This document shows positions 8,354-15,899 of a stretch of DNA of 64,000 nucleotides, piece after piece. The notes under the pieces are model-generated. The model was not told where the DNA came from and did not search any database. It saw only the letters and a program-made list of their open reading frames with translations. Every line of letters starts with the position of its first letter. The first letter of the stretch is position 1. Source of the DNA: CANMXU01 sp052030545 (GTDB lineage: Bacteria > Pseudomonadota > Gammaproteobacteria > Enterobacterales > Alteromonadaceae); assembly GCF_052030545.1 (NCBI RefSeq), contig NZ_JBPDIH010000001.1, forward strand, positions 1 through 64,000, given 5' to 3'. The translations under genes and the position numbers were made by a program.

Positions 8354-8693
8354 TTAGTTGATACTTATCTTTTAAGGAGGGCTTGTAGCAAAGCGATTCA
8401 TTCTCGTTCGCTTGGCATTATATTCACTGAGCGGGGAAGTTTAGCAGAGTTTGGCCTTATCCCCTATAAATTGCTGGTAATGAGCGAGTTAAACTTGTCA
8501 GCAAAAATACAGTGTAAGCGAGTTTTATATCGATAAAAATAGCGAGAAATTAATCGCTTATTGCTAATTGTAAGATAGTGTAGAACATCTGTAAGCATTA
8601 CCTACATTATCTGCACATTTTCTAAATAGTTTGGTTTTTACTTCGTCACTACACTTGCCCTTGCTAATTTAAATAAACAACGGGAAGTAAAAC
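8354..8693. other. Intergenic region with no clear gene
   Basis: This 340-base stretch separates the divergent MYG1 and DUF4156 genes. It is AT-rich and probably holds both promoters. I found no strong palindrome or convincing short gene; frames entering from 8093 are shadows of MYG1. Confidence 0.5.
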
Positions 8694-9056
8694 ATGAAAA
8701 ATTTAGTGATAACTCTACTGGTCATTACCATCAGTGCTTGTTCGTCAATCGCTGCTCAACCCGAAGCGAATGTGATCCGCTTAACTCATACCGAACCGAG
8801 TGAAGAGTGTCAGTTCTTGGGGGACATAACCGGCAGCCAAGGTGATTTTTTTACCGGCGCTTTTACCTCGAACGCCAATTTAGAAACTGGTGCGCGCAAC
8901 GATCTAAAAAACAAGGCGCTGCAACTAGGCGGTGATACTATTTATTTACTGACCGAACGCGCTGGGCAAACAGGGCATTATAGTGGTGAATTTGGTGGTG
9001 GCAGTCAGCAAACTAATGTCACTTTGTCGGGCAATGTTTATAAGTGCCAGCAATAA
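8694..9056 (+). CDS. DUF4156-type lipoprotein (120 aa)
   Basis: A lipoprotein signal with lipobox ISAC (Cys16) is followed by a small domain. The features SEECQFLGDITGSQGDFF, ARNDLKNKALQLGGDTI and the C-terminal NVYKC match the DUF4156 family, small outer-membrane lipoproteins with a conserved cysteine pair. Function unknown; some homologues belong to envelope stress regulons. GGGAAG lies a little upstream of the ATG. Single gene. Confidence 0.8.
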   Translation: MKNLVITLLVITISACSSIAAQPEANVIRLTHTEPSEECQFLGDITGSQGDFFTGAFTSNANLETGARNDLKNKALQLGGDTIYLLTERAGQTGHYSGEFGGGSQQTNVTLSGNVYKCQQ

Positions 9057-9070
9057 TCTTGCTTAAACTG

Positions 9071-9129
9071 CCAAGCTAACACAGCCAAGCTAACACAGCC
9101 AACCGAAGCCATTAATGTTTTCGGTTGGC
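9071..9129. terminator. Direct repeat and hairpin between convergent genes
   Basis: CCAAGCTAACACAG is repeated twice in tandem (9071-9098). Then GCCAACCGAA (9098-9107) and TTCGGTTGGC (9120-9129) form a perfect 10-bp stem. It may terminate transcription of the DUF4156 gene or of the convergent LysR gene. There is no long T-run. Confidence 0.5.
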
Positions 9130-9187
9130 AGCTATGAGTTGGCGGGTTAGCGCTGCTATCTCTTTATTTAACTTGCAATAGCGATCT

Positions 9188-10090
9188 TTAATTTTTAAGT
9201 ACTTGTTGATAAAGCTCGACCACAAATTCAATAAACGCTTTTACCTTAGGAATTTTGGCTCTATTTTTTGGATAAAGGGCAAATACATCGACCGCGGGCA
9301 ATCCCCATTCGGGCAGTATCTTTACTAATTTCCCGTCTGCTATTTCTTGAGTGCACATATATTCAGGCAATATGGCAATGCCTAAGTCATCAATCAATGC
9401 CTGTTTTAATAGACTAAAATCATCAACCAATAAACGCGGCTTGGCGGTGATGGTATGCGTTTGTCCTACTGTTGAAACTAAGTTTAATGTCGCGTCATTA
9501 TTGCTTGGGTTCATAATTAATATTTGGTGCATGGCTAATTGTTGTATTTGCTCAGGTTTGCCATGCTTGGCAAGATAGGCTGGGCTTGCATAAAAACTAC
9601 GAGAAATATTGCCCAATTTTTTAGCGATCAGTGACGAGTCGTTAAGCTGGCCGATTCGGATCACCACATCAAAACCTTCTTCAATAAAATCAACCCGGCG
9701 ATTCACTAAATTAAGCTGCACATTAAGCTCAGGGTATTGGTGTAAGAATTTGGCCAGTGCAGGTTTTAATATTTGTTGGCCAGTAGAGACCGAAGCGCCT
9801 ATTTTTAATGGCCCTTTATAGCTGTGCAATAATTCTGAAACTGCTGCGCTCGCTAAGTCTAATTCTTCATGAACACGTTTACAGTGGCTTAAATAACGTT
9901 TACCCGCTTCGGTTAAATGCTGTGAGCGGGTAGAGCGCTCTAATAACGTGACATTTAAGTATTGCTCTAAGCGAGAGACTTTTCTACTGACATTGGCTTT
10001 GGGAATATTTAGCCTATCAGCTGCTAGGGTAAAGCTGCCCGTTTCTACCACGGCTAAAAATACCATCATGTCATTAAGATCGTGTGCCAT
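9188..10090 (-). CDS. LysR-family transcriptional regulator (300 aa)
   Basis: The N-terminal winged helix is clear (MVFLAVVETGSFTLAADRLNIPKANVSRKVSRLEQYL, recognition helix near residues 30-50). The periplasmic-binding-like effector domain follows from about residue 90, and the length is typical. The gene is divergent from a pirin gene 127 bases away. LysR regulators usually act on the divergent gene, so it probably controls the pirin and the small membrane protein behind it. The inducer is unknown. Confidence 0.93.
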   Translation of the reverse strand: MAHDLNDMMVFLAVVETGSFTLAADRLNIPKANVSRKVSRLEQYLNVTLLERSTRSQHLTEAGKRYLSHCKRVHEELDLASAAVSELLHSYKGPLKIGASVSTGQQILKPALAKFLHQYPELNVQLNLVNRRVDFIEEGFDVVIRIGQLNDSSLIAKKLGNISRSFYASPAYLAKHGKPEQIQQLAMHQILIMNPSNNDATLNLVSTVGQTHTITAKPRLLVDDFSLLKQALIDDLGIAILPEYMCTQEIADGKLVKILPEWGLPAVDVFALYPKNRAKIPKVKAFIEFVVELYQQVLKN

Positions 10091-10217
10091 GGTACCCTCT
10101 ACTTATTGTTGTTAAAAATGAAATTATCATATCAACTAATCTGTATTTATCAAACAGTGGCTAAGTTTTAATATGGTGTCATTCAAACAAGAAACACCTT
10201 ATTTACCGGAGTATCAC

Positions 10218-10901
10218 ATGCAAATCTTAACAAAAAGTTCATTACCCTTAGGCGGCTTTGCCGGATTAACCGAACATCGATTAGTTACCGACCGCCGCGT
10301 ATTTGGCAGCCACAAACAAGCCAATACCTTCGATGGTCTTGGTAACTTTGTTTACCTTGCCGATGCCCAGTTTAACCCTCATGGTGAAACCCGTATGCAT
10401 CCGCATAAAGAAATAGATGTTATTTCAATTATGATTGCCGGGCAGGTGGTGCATGAAGGCTCGCTTGAACATGGCCAAAGTTTAATGGCTGGCCAAGCGC
10501 AAGTTCAACGCGCTGGCGGCGAAGGTTTTTCACATAATGAAGTCAACCCAGACAATAGCAAAAACCGTATGCTGCAAATTTGGGTATTACCTGATGAAGC
10601 AGGCCAACGTGCCGGCTATAAGCATTATCACTTAAAAGAGGAAGGGCTAACCCGTATTTATGGCGGCAGTAAAAACCAAACTGAAACCTTTGACAGTAAA
10701 ACAATGATTGATGTGGTGCGCTTAACGGCAGGAAAAAGTATTGAGTTTTCCGATGAAACTTTAGCTTACGTGAGCAAAGGTAGCGCTGAATTTAGCGATG
10801 ACAACAGTACGTTCAAAGCACAAGACGGCGATTTAATTCGCAGTAATAAAACAGTAATTACTGCAATCACCGACACCGAAATTGTGGTGGTAAGTCAATA
10901 A
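10218..10901 (+). CDS. Pirin family protein (YhhW-like, 227 aa)
   Basis: A bicupin of the pirin family, closest in layout to E. coli YhhW, a quercetinase-like enzyme. The metal site is visible: HPHKEIDVISIMIAG with two His and the downstream Glu/His of the first cupin (GGEGFSHNE). The ATG at 10218 follows CCGGAG by 7 bases; the frame also opens at 10173 without a better RBS. It is divergent from the LysR gene and was probably followed directly by the 66-residue membrane protein now split by element B. Confidence 0.88.
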   Translation: MQILTKSSLPLGGFAGLTEHRLVTDRRVFGSHKQANTFDGLGNFVYLADAQFNPHGETRMHPHKEIDVISIMIAGQVVHEGSLEHGQSLMAGQAQVQRAGGEGFSHNEVNPDNSKNRMLQIWVLPDEAGQRAGYKHYHLKEEGLTRIYGGSKNQTETFDSKTMIDVVRLTAGKSIEFSDETLAYVSKGSAEFSDDNSTFKAQDGDLIRSNKTVITAITDTEIVVVSQ

Positions 10902-10945
10902 CGGCTTAATGTTTATACAGAATATAAATTGCTAAGGAGAAAATC

Positions 10946-11410
10946 ATGACACTAGGGGCTGTTGATTTTTCGAGGTTAAATTTTGTTCAAAATAAACGCT
11001 TTTTGTTCAAGGCGTGAACAACACAGCATGGTTGTTCCATGTAAGTTGTGAACAACGATGAAGAAATAGCGTTTAGTTGAACCCCAAGGGCAGTGTTTCT
11101 AGGCATTTAACCATCATTATTGCGCTTTCATGTGGAATAACCACATAGCAATTGCAATGCTTTGTCTAAATACCTAGAAACTGCTGCAAAAATAAACACG
11201 AAAGATCAACAGCCCCTAGCTAATAAACATATTATCGCGCTGATTAATTACCTGGCTTTAGTGCCGTTAGTGTATTTTATTCCGCAGTGGGTAAACCCGT
11301 TTTTACCCGATAATAAGTTTTTGAAAGTATGTGTTGATGTAGTGATTATTGTGCCGATAATCGCTTATGTTGTGATGCCAATATCATTGAAAAAACTAAG
11401 CTCGCCCTAG
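10946..11410 (+). pseudogene. Small membrane protein gene interrupted by element B
   Basis: AAGGAG (10934) and the ATG at 10946 begin a frame that reads MTL and then enters element B at CTAG. The frame resumes at 11220. Removing the element with one CTAG gives MTLANKHIIALINYLALVPL and onward, a clean 66-residue protein with two membrane segments and the end SLKKLSSP. Bases 11162-11219 now give a fortuitous N-terminus from element sequence, which is not expected to be translated well. Before the insertion it probably formed an operon with the pirin gene, 44 bases upstream. Confidence 0.8.
10952..11219. mobile_element. CTAG-flanked non-coding element B (260 bp)
   Basis: The element proper is 10956-11215, between CTAG copies at 10952 and 11216. 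The 17-base ends are inverted repeats: GGGCTGTTGATTTTTCG, and GGGCTGTTGATCTTTCG read inward from the right. Inside are nested stems, for example GTTTCTAGGCATTTA with TAAATACCTAGAAAC and the hairpin TGTGGAATAACCACA. Element D at 54115 is almost the same sequence in opposite orientation. It carries no transposase, so it must be moved in trans. Confidence 0.85.
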
Positions 11411-11417
11411 CTGTGTT

Positions 11418-11497
11418 CAGGTAAAGACAAAAGTTGGCTTTTTCTCCTGTACTGCTTATTTTAGCGATAATTATAAGGCCTTTTTTTGACTGTTAGA
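11418..11497 (+). repeat. Degenerate attC-like site
   Basis: AAAGTTGGCTTTTTCTCCTG and TTATTTTAGCGATAATTATAAGGCC follow the attC pattern, ending at TGTTAGAT. The right inner arm no longer matches the left. It is the left edge of the second cassette block. Confidence 0.5.
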
Positions 11498-11760
11498 TAA
11501 CTAGAAATGGTTGAACTTTAAAGTCCAAGTTTAACAAAATAGGTATTTACGAAAGTTAATTGAACCACACTTTCATTAAGTTAATAAGGAAGCGGTAGGC
11601 CTCTGTGTAATATGCAGTAATACTAAGATGTATATATGTTTCTATAATTATTACGCCCTTTGTTGTTCATTACCTAAGGCTTTGGGCAACCTCGTATAAC
11701 AGATATTATAGGAAGATAGAAATAAGTTTAGCGCTCAGTCAATTCAGAGAGGCTGTTTAA

Positions 11761-12093
11761 GAAAATACAAGCGCGTATTTAAGTTTCAAAGATAAAGATA
11801 ATCGAGCATGTAATTTGAATTATACAGACGCTGATTATCGTGTTTAGAAGCCGACAGTTATAAATCTATCTGGCCCTTGCGGTATATTTTCTCTTATTTC
11901 TAAAGTTGATGCAGACGTTACTGGATTTGATGTACATGCGTCAGTAAACATCGATTTTGACTCTGTTACTGGGAAACTGATAGGTGTATTTTTAACTGGT
12001 TTATCTGTTCGTTTTTTGAGTTGTGTTCATTGCCAATACGTGTGTTCTCAAAAGAGCATGTTGCTGAGGCTAAAAAGAATGACAGTATATTGA
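11761..12093 (+). pseudogene. Degenerate coding remnant
   Basis: One frame runs ENTSAYLSFKDKDNRACNLN to a TAG at 11845-11847, then continues KPTVINLSGPCGIFSLISKV and onward to 12093. The composition looks protein-like on both sides of the stop, but no start or RBS is visible and a stop precedes 11761. I read it as a decayed cassette gene. I do not recognise the family. The surrounding 600 bases hold no other gene. Confidence 0.4.
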
Positions 12094-12160
12094 TAAGTTG
12101 GTTTTTGTTGGTGCTTTCATTTCATCAGTTTATATGTGCCCACAGAGTACTGGCGTTAGA
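12094..12160 (+). repeat. Degenerate attC-like site before the lipase
   Basis: AAGTTGGTTTTTGTTGGTGC and the terminal TGGCGTTAGA are attC features; the R'' arm is uncertain. The site shows that the long open frame running upstream of the lipase start is non-coding. Confidence 0.5.
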
Positions 12161-12200
12161 TACACCTAAACTTTTCGCGATAAATTTTTATAAGGAAATA

Positions 12201-13034
12201 ATGCAAATGAATTACCAAATAAGTGAGTTACCAACACCTATATCTATAGAAGTTGCACGCAACTGTTCTTGTTTAATTAACGTAGCTAGCCAAATGGCAA
12301 AAGACTGGATTAGTCAAAAAGACAACTTCCGTTGGGTACCTCGAGACACGTGTGCCTATACCAAAGAGTTGATTGCTAAATTTGACTTTGATGGAGTTGA
12401 GTTGCTGTGGAGTGAATTTAATAAAAACAAAGAACCCTTTGGTTTTATTGTCCCACTTAAAAATAGTAATACGGCTTACTTAGTCTTTAGAGGGTCTCAG
12501 ACAGTAGCCGATTTCTTCGCAGATGCTCAAGTTGGTCAGGTTGAATATGTTAATGGTGGAAAAGTAAGTAAAGGCTTTTATCGTGTATTTAATGGCTTAG
12601 AAAAACTACAAAGTGCTTTGAAAGCTATTAAGGTTGATAATTTAGTGATTTGTGGACATAGCCTAGGATCTACATTAGCTACGTTATCAGTTCCTGTTGC
12701 AATTGAAAGCGGGTTCTCGCCAGATTTAATTACGGTCTTCCCTCAAGCAAGCCCTAAAGTCGGGGATCAAGACTTTGCTAATTATATTAATGCGCTTGGC
12801 GTGAAGTTGTTTAGACTAGTAAATACAGAAGACTCTGTTCCAAATGCACCACGAGATATAAAAGACACAAGGTATGTTCACGTCGGGGATGAAGTATCCT
12901 TCACTGCTAAGTATAACAATGAGTCATTAAATCATAATCCTTGTTGCTCATATGCATATGCTTTATTACATCCTGAAAGTCCGGTAAACCCAGAAAATAA
13001 TGGTGATAACTGTATTTTTCCTAATGCTGAGTAG
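12201..13034 (+). CDS. Class 3 lipase family protein (277 aa)
   Basis: An alpha/beta-hydrolase of the fungal-type (class 3) lipase family. The oxyanion strand TAYLVFRGSQTVADFFAD and the nucleophile elbow CGHSLGS (Ser near residue 156) are clear. A candidate acid (EDSVPNAP region) and a late His (HNPCC or HPESP) follow. There is no signal peptide, so it is probably cytoplasmic; Cys-rich spots suggest a reducing environment. The start at 12201 follows AAGGA by 4 bases (ATG 12207 is the alternative). The frame is open to 12021 but crosses the attC. It lies in a cassette. Confidence 0.8.
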   Translation: MQMNYQISELPTPISIEVARNCSCLINVASQMAKDWISQKDNFRWVPRDTCAYTKELIAKFDFDGVELLWSEFNKNKEPFGFIVPLKNSNTAYLVFRGSQTVADFFADAQVGQVEYVNGGKVSKGFYRVFNGLEKLQSALKAIKVDNLVICGHSLGSTLATLSVPVAIESGFSPDLITVFPQASPKVGDQDFANYINALGVKLFRLVNTEDSVPNAPRDIKDTRYVHVGDEVSFTAKYNNESLNHNPCCSYAYALLHPESPVNPENNGDNCIFPNAE

Positions 13035-13062
13035 TCTGTACTGGCTATATTAATTTGGGTAT

Positions 13063-13160
13063 CATACCAAGCGTTAAGGCTGGTAAATATTAGCTAGCTT
13101 CTGTTGATGCCTCACATACATTAGCTATTTTTTGCCGCTTAATGTGGGGGAACCGTTAGG
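13063..13160 (+). repeat. Possible degenerate attC
   Basis: Between the lipase and the next gene, TTAGCTAGCTTCTG and ACATTAGCTATTTTTTGC could pair, and AACCGTTAGGAG resembles an R' core. The arms are short, so this is a weak call. Confidence 0.35.
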
Positions 13161-13178
13161 AGAGGAGTATCGAATTAC

Positions 13179-13616
13179 ATGGATCGTATTATTTTCATCT
13201 CTATCGCTTTAATTAGTATTGTTATTGTATTAGTGATTGGTGACTATTTGTACATGGGGATTTGGTATTACCTTGCCATCCCCGTTGTCGCTTATTTACT
13301 GTCTTTACCTTTTAAGCCTCAAAATTTTTTCTTAACGGGTATTAGTCTCGCAATATTGTTAAGTTACATTCCTTATTTTTATTTCAATATTACAGCTATA
13401 AGGCCGGAAGGCTTGCTTGGCTTAGGGCACTTATTTTCATTGTTTGGTTTGGCTTTAGGAATTATATTCGCTGGCTTTTACCTAAAAAATAAATCTTTAA
13501 AACCTTTACCTACCCTAATAATGAGTTTTGGTATTTCTTTATCAGGCTTTCTGTTTAATCAATTAGTTGTGTGTAATACGGTATTTTATTGTGGCAAGTT
13601 ACTATCAAGCGGCTAA
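13179..13616 (+). CDS. Multi-pass membrane protein of unknown function (145 aa)
   Basis: Hydrophobic segments at about residues 4-22, 28-45, 52-72, 84-102 and 110-132 suggest four or five transmembrane helices. The C-terminus has three cysteines (VVCNTVFYCGK). AGGAG lies 11 bases before the ATG. I do not recognise the family. It is followed directly by an attC left half, so it is a cassette gene; small membrane proteins of unknown function are common in such arrays. Confidence 0.65.
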   Translation: MDRIIFISIALISIVIVLVIGDYLYMGIWYYLAIPVVAYLLSLPFKPQNFFLTGISLAILLSYIPYFYFNITAIRPEGLLGLGHLFSLFGLALGIIFAGFYLKNKSLKPLPTLIMSFGISLSGFLFNQLVVCNTVFYCGKLLSSG

Positions 13617-13695
13617 TAAGTTGCGTAGCAAGGCTAAAAACATAGCTTTTGTTCGTGTCTAACAATTTTAGCCTGTTTTATTTTCTGCATGGAAA
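13617..13695 (+). repeat. attC site, left part, interrupted by a REP element
   Basis: AAGGCTAAAAACATAGCTTT and AACAATTTTAGCCTG carry the usual complementary arms, but no R' core follows; REP copy 3 begins about 8 bases later. A TTCGTTAGACA just after REP copy 4 (about 14298) could be the displaced R' end. Confidence 0.5.
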
Positions 13696-13702
13696 CCGGA
13701 GG

Positions 13703-13769
13703 CGGTGACAAAAAGCAGTAAGAAAGTGGGTGGCATTAGCAATTTTTCTATCTGTCATCGACCACTTTG
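13703..13769 (+). repeat. REP-like palindromic element, copy 3
   Basis: CGGTGACAAAAAGCAGTAAG through GGCATTAGCAATTTTTCTAT to TGTCATCGACCAC. Almost identical to copy 4, 525 bases downstream and in the same orientation; the XRE gene lies between them. Confidence 0.75.
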
Positions 13770-13806
13770 ATCTTTGCTGTCGATCATAAGTTTACTTTCT
13801 ACTTAA

Positions 13807-14115
13807 TTAATCTGCGACTGACTCAACAGTCATGGAAAGTGTGTTATCAACATACCTTGCCTTAAAACGAAAGCCTAGGCGATACAAACAAGTCATTAAT
13901 TTATCAATGCTAAACTTTTCAATGTGTCCACTTTTTAAGTCACTAACGCGAGGTTGTGTTAAGCCCATTTGTTCTGCTGCAACTTTTTGTGACCATCCGT
14001 TTGTATCAATAATATCACGGATAACACCCATTAGATCTGCGCGAGTTTGAAGCTCTGAGGCTTTAGCTTTATCTTCAGTTATAGCGTCGAAGATATTTGT
14101 ATATTCAAGAGTCAT
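13807..14115 (-). CDS. XRE-family antitoxin-like regulator, apparently without its toxin (102 aa)
   Basis: It resembles the HigA/COG5606 group. A helix-turn-helix at about residues 34-58 is clear (NGWSQKVAAEQMGLTQPRVS, then DLKSGHIEKFSIDKL). The start is the ATG at 14115 with AAGG about 8 bases upstream; an in-frame TTG at 14124 is less likely. It is the only minus-strand gene in the cassette block. Its upstream region has a perfect inverted repeat that suits autoregulation. No RelE/HigB-like partner lies next to it on either side, so it is either an orphan antitoxin or a free-standing repressor. Confidence 0.8.
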   Translation of the reverse strand: MTLEYTNIFDAITEDKAKASELQTRADLMGVIRDIIDTNGWSQKVAAEQMGLTQPRVSDLKSGHIEKFSIDKLMTCLYRLGFRFKARYVDNTLSMTVESVAD

Positions 14116-14149
14116 ATTAAACAACCTTATTGATTAACGTATAAAAATA

Positions 14150-14169
14150 ATATATCGCTATCGATATAT
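14150..14169. promoter_or_regulatory. Candidate operator of the XRE regulator
   Basis: ATATATCG and CGATATAT form 8-bp inverted arms around CTAT, 35 bases upstream of the ATG. A further ACGATATAC lies at about 14179. It sits where the gene's promoter should be. Confidence 0.55.
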
Positions 14170-14227
14170 ATACAAGTAACGATATACATAATGTATTTAT
14201 TTTTGAATTAATTTGGAAATCTGGGAA

Positions 14228-14293
14228 CGGTGACAAAAAGCAGTAAGAAAGTGGGCGGCATTAGCAATTTTCTATCTGCCATCGACCACTTTG
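14228..14293 (+). repeat. REP-like palindromic element, copy 4
   Basis: Near-identical to copy 3 (CGGTGACAAAAAGCAGTAAG to CATCGACCACTTTG). It is followed by TTCGTTAGAC, which may be the right end of the attC broken at 13695. Confidence 0.75.
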
Positions 14294-14332
14294 CAGTTTC
14301 GTTAGACACTTTCAGTTTATCTATATAGCAGT

Positions 14333-14413
14333 TTAAAAAATCAAAAAACAGTTGGTTTTTGTTCTTTCCTCGCTTATTTTAATCTACTGTTATTTTCCTC
14401 ATAGAGGGGGGGG
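14333..14413 (+). repeat. attC site with degraded right core
   Basis: ACAGTTGGTTTTTGTTC and TTTTAATCTACTGTT carry the arms, and CCTCATAGAGG the usual terminal hairpin. The GCGTTA core is replaced by GGGGGGTATT after a run of eight G. Confidence 0.6.
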
Positions 14414-14434
14414 TATTTATTTCTGGAGTTCACT

Positions 14435-14716
14435 ATGACAAGAATCATATTGCAAGGGTTTATAATCGTACCAGCTTCAGATCTTGCAAGTGTTAAAAGT
14501 GAGTTGATAGCGCATAAAAGTCTTACTTTACAAGAGCCAGGTTGCTTAACTTTTGTTGTTACACCAGACAAGATTAATCCTCATAAGTTTAATGTTTACG
14601 AAGAGTTTGAAAATCAAACCGCTTTTGAAAGTCATCAAGCTAGAGTTAAGTCATCTAGATGGGGCGAAATTACTAAAAACGTAGAAAGGCATTATCGAAT
14701 AAACAAAGGTGAATAA
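14435..14716 (+). CDS. Antibiotic biosynthesis monooxygenase (ABM) family protein (93 aa)
   Basis: A ferredoxin-like small protein of the ABM/YgiN type. The pattern ILQGFIIVPASDLASVKSEL, EPGCLTFVVTPD, KFNVYEEFENQTAFESHQ is characteristic: the strand with a conserved Glu in YEEF and the His in SHQ. Such proteins act as small quinone monooxygenases or heme-degrading enzymes; the substrate cannot be told. The ATG follows CTGGAG by 6 bases. A single-gene cassette between two attC sites. Confidence 0.85.
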   Translation: MTRIILQGFIIVPASDLASVKSELIAHKSLTLQEPGCLTFVVTPDKINPHKFNVYEEFENQTAFESHQARVKSSRWGEITKNVERHYRINKGE

Positions 14717-14722
14717 ACGTAT

Positions 14723-14818
14723 AATAAGAAATTAAAGTAAAACAAAAAACAGTTGGTTTTTGTTTATGTTTCCCATATTTTAGCTAGTATAATCACTGCC
14801 TCGTATAGAGGCGTTAAA
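14723..14818 (+). repeat. attC site
   Basis: CAGTTGGTTTTTGTT and TTTTAGCTAGT carry imperfect arms, followed by GCCTCGTATAGAGGC and the intact core GCGTTAA. Confidence 0.75.
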
Positions 14819-14848
14819 TGCCTTTCAGGAACAAGTGAAAATTAGATT

Positions 14849-15067
14849 ATGAGACCTCAATTAAGAGCCAAAATCATTGAAGTGTGTGAGAGGAAAATAG
14901 CGGCTAAAGGTGACAATGTAGGATTATCGTTTTACGCTTTTTTTAAGAATAAAAATGATGACCCAGCGTTGCTTATGGAAGCCGCCACATGGTGGATCCA
15001 AACCCATAAATTAGATCATTTTGTTAAGGCTTATAAAATTAAAGAAATGGTTCAAAATAATTTATAA
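14849..15067 (+). CDS. Small soluble cassette protein, DUF6500-like (72 aa)
   Basis: A highly charged, probably all-helical protein that reads MRPQLRAKIIEVCERKIAAK and ends near WWIQTHKLDHFVKAYKIKEM. I associate this pattern with the DUF6500 family, of unknown function, but cannot check it. The RBS is weak. It lies alone between two attC sites, and its stop codon is inside the following attC arm. Confidence 0.65.
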   Translation: MRPQLRAKIIEVCERKIAAKGDNVGLSFYAFFKNKNDDPALLMEAATWWIQTHKLDHFVKAYKIKEMVQNNL

Positions 15068-15160
15068 GCGGCAATTATCGTAAAGGATCAATAGCCGTTG
15101 CTTTTGCTCAAGCGTCGACTTTTTAAGTCATTATTTTTGCCTCTTGATGAGGCGTTAGCA
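15064..15160 (+). repeat. attC site
   Basis: The arms are CCGTTGCTTTTGCTC and GACTTTTTAAGTCATT-like sequence, ending in GCCTCTTGATGAGGCGTTAG with an intact R' core. REP copy 5 begins 19 bases beyond it. Confidence 0.75.
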
Positions 15161-15176
15161 ATTCAGGGAAATTCAG

Positions 15177-15265
15177 GACCAAACGGGGTCGGTGACAAAC
15201 AGAGGGAAAAGGTAAACGGGATTAGCAATTTTTGACCCTATAACAAAATCTATGTCACCGACCCC
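15177..15265 (+). repeat. REP-like palindromic element, copy 5
   Basis: GACCAAAC, then outer arms GGGGTCGGTGACA and TGTCACCGACCCC around AAAGGTAAACGGGATTAGCA and TTTTTGACCCTATAAC. Nearly identical to copy 6 over the whole length, including the leading GACCAAAC. Confidence 0.85.
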
Positions 15266-15300
15266 GTCTTTTATAGAGACTAATACAGTAGAGCAAAACG

Positions 15301-15395
15301 CATAACAACATTTTCAATCTCGAAAACAACAGTTGGCTTTTGCTTCTTAGTGGCTTATTTTAACTAGCTATTATTTACCTCTTAGTGAGGTATTA
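15301..15395 (+). repeat. attC site
   Basis: R'' ATAACAAC, inner arms CAGTTGGCTTTTGCTT and TTTTAACTAGCT, terminal hairpin CCTCTTAGTGAGG. The core has drifted to GTATTAC. Confidence 0.7.
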
Positions 15396-15413
15396 CATTG
15401 CAACGGAGATAGC

Positions 15414-15800
15414 ATGGCACTGAAAGTCGATCACGTTACTATTTTGGTTAAATCACTAACCGAGAGTATGCCGTATTACATAAAACTATTAGAACTTATT
15501 GGTTTTACTAAATTACGTGATTTTGTTTGGACCGATAATGAAGGTTTTTTTCTTCAGTTTAATCAGGCTAAAGAAGGCTCTAGAGAATATCAGCGATACG
15601 GTGCAGGAATGAATCACATTGGTTTTTCTGCGCCTTCGCCGGAGTTCGTAACTAATTTACAAACAAGTATGAAGGAAAGTGGTTTTGATGTTCCTGATAT
15701 TCAGGACTTTGACGGTGTTAAAGCACTGTTTATGAAAGACCCTGATGGCATTCGTTTTGAAATTACTTATTACCCACCCGGTGTCGCTGTTGTTGATTAG
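15414..15800 (+). CDS. VOC (glyoxalase/dioxygenase) superfamily protein (128 aa)
   Basis: A single VOC domain built from two beta-alpha-beta-beta-beta halves. LKVDHVTILVKSLTESMPYY starts the first half (His at residue 6), GAGMNHIGFSAPS the second (His near 68), and PDGIRFEITYYP supplies the C-terminal Glu. The fold binds a divalent metal and acts as a lyase, dioxygenase or drug-binding protein; the substrate is unknown. The RBS is GGAG 6 bases before the ATG. The cassette lies between two nearly identical REP copies. Confidence 0.85.
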   Translation: MALKVDHVTILVKSLTESMPYYIKLLELIGFTKLRDFVWTDNEGFFLQFNQAKEGSREYQRYGAGMNHIGFSAPSPEFVTNLQTSMKESGFDVPDIQDFDGVKALFMKDPDGIRFEITYYPPGVAVVD

Positions 15801-15808
15801 CGGCTAGG

Positions 15809-15896
15809 GACCAAACGGGGTCGGTGACAAACAGAGGGAAAAGGTAACGGGATTAGCAATTTTTGACCCTATAACAAAATCTATGTCACCGACCCC
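15809..15896 (+). repeat. REP-like palindromic element, copy 6
   Basis: Same sequence as copy 5 apart from about one base. It begins 8 bases after the VOC stop codon, inside the region where the left arm of the next attC should be. Confidence 0.85.
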
Positions 15897-15899
15897 TTA

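Noticed and set aside
8093..8536. 147-residue plus-strand frame over the start of MYG1
   Set aside because: It lies antisense to a well-supported conserved gene and shows no domain or RBS.
11162..11219. N-terminal part of an 82-residue frame starting at 11162
   Set aside because: These codons come from the right end of element B; the original gene starts at 10946.
12021..12200. Longer N-terminus of the lipase starting near 12021
   Set aside because: It crosses attC-like sequence ending in GCGTTAGA and lacks an RBS; ATG 12201 has one.
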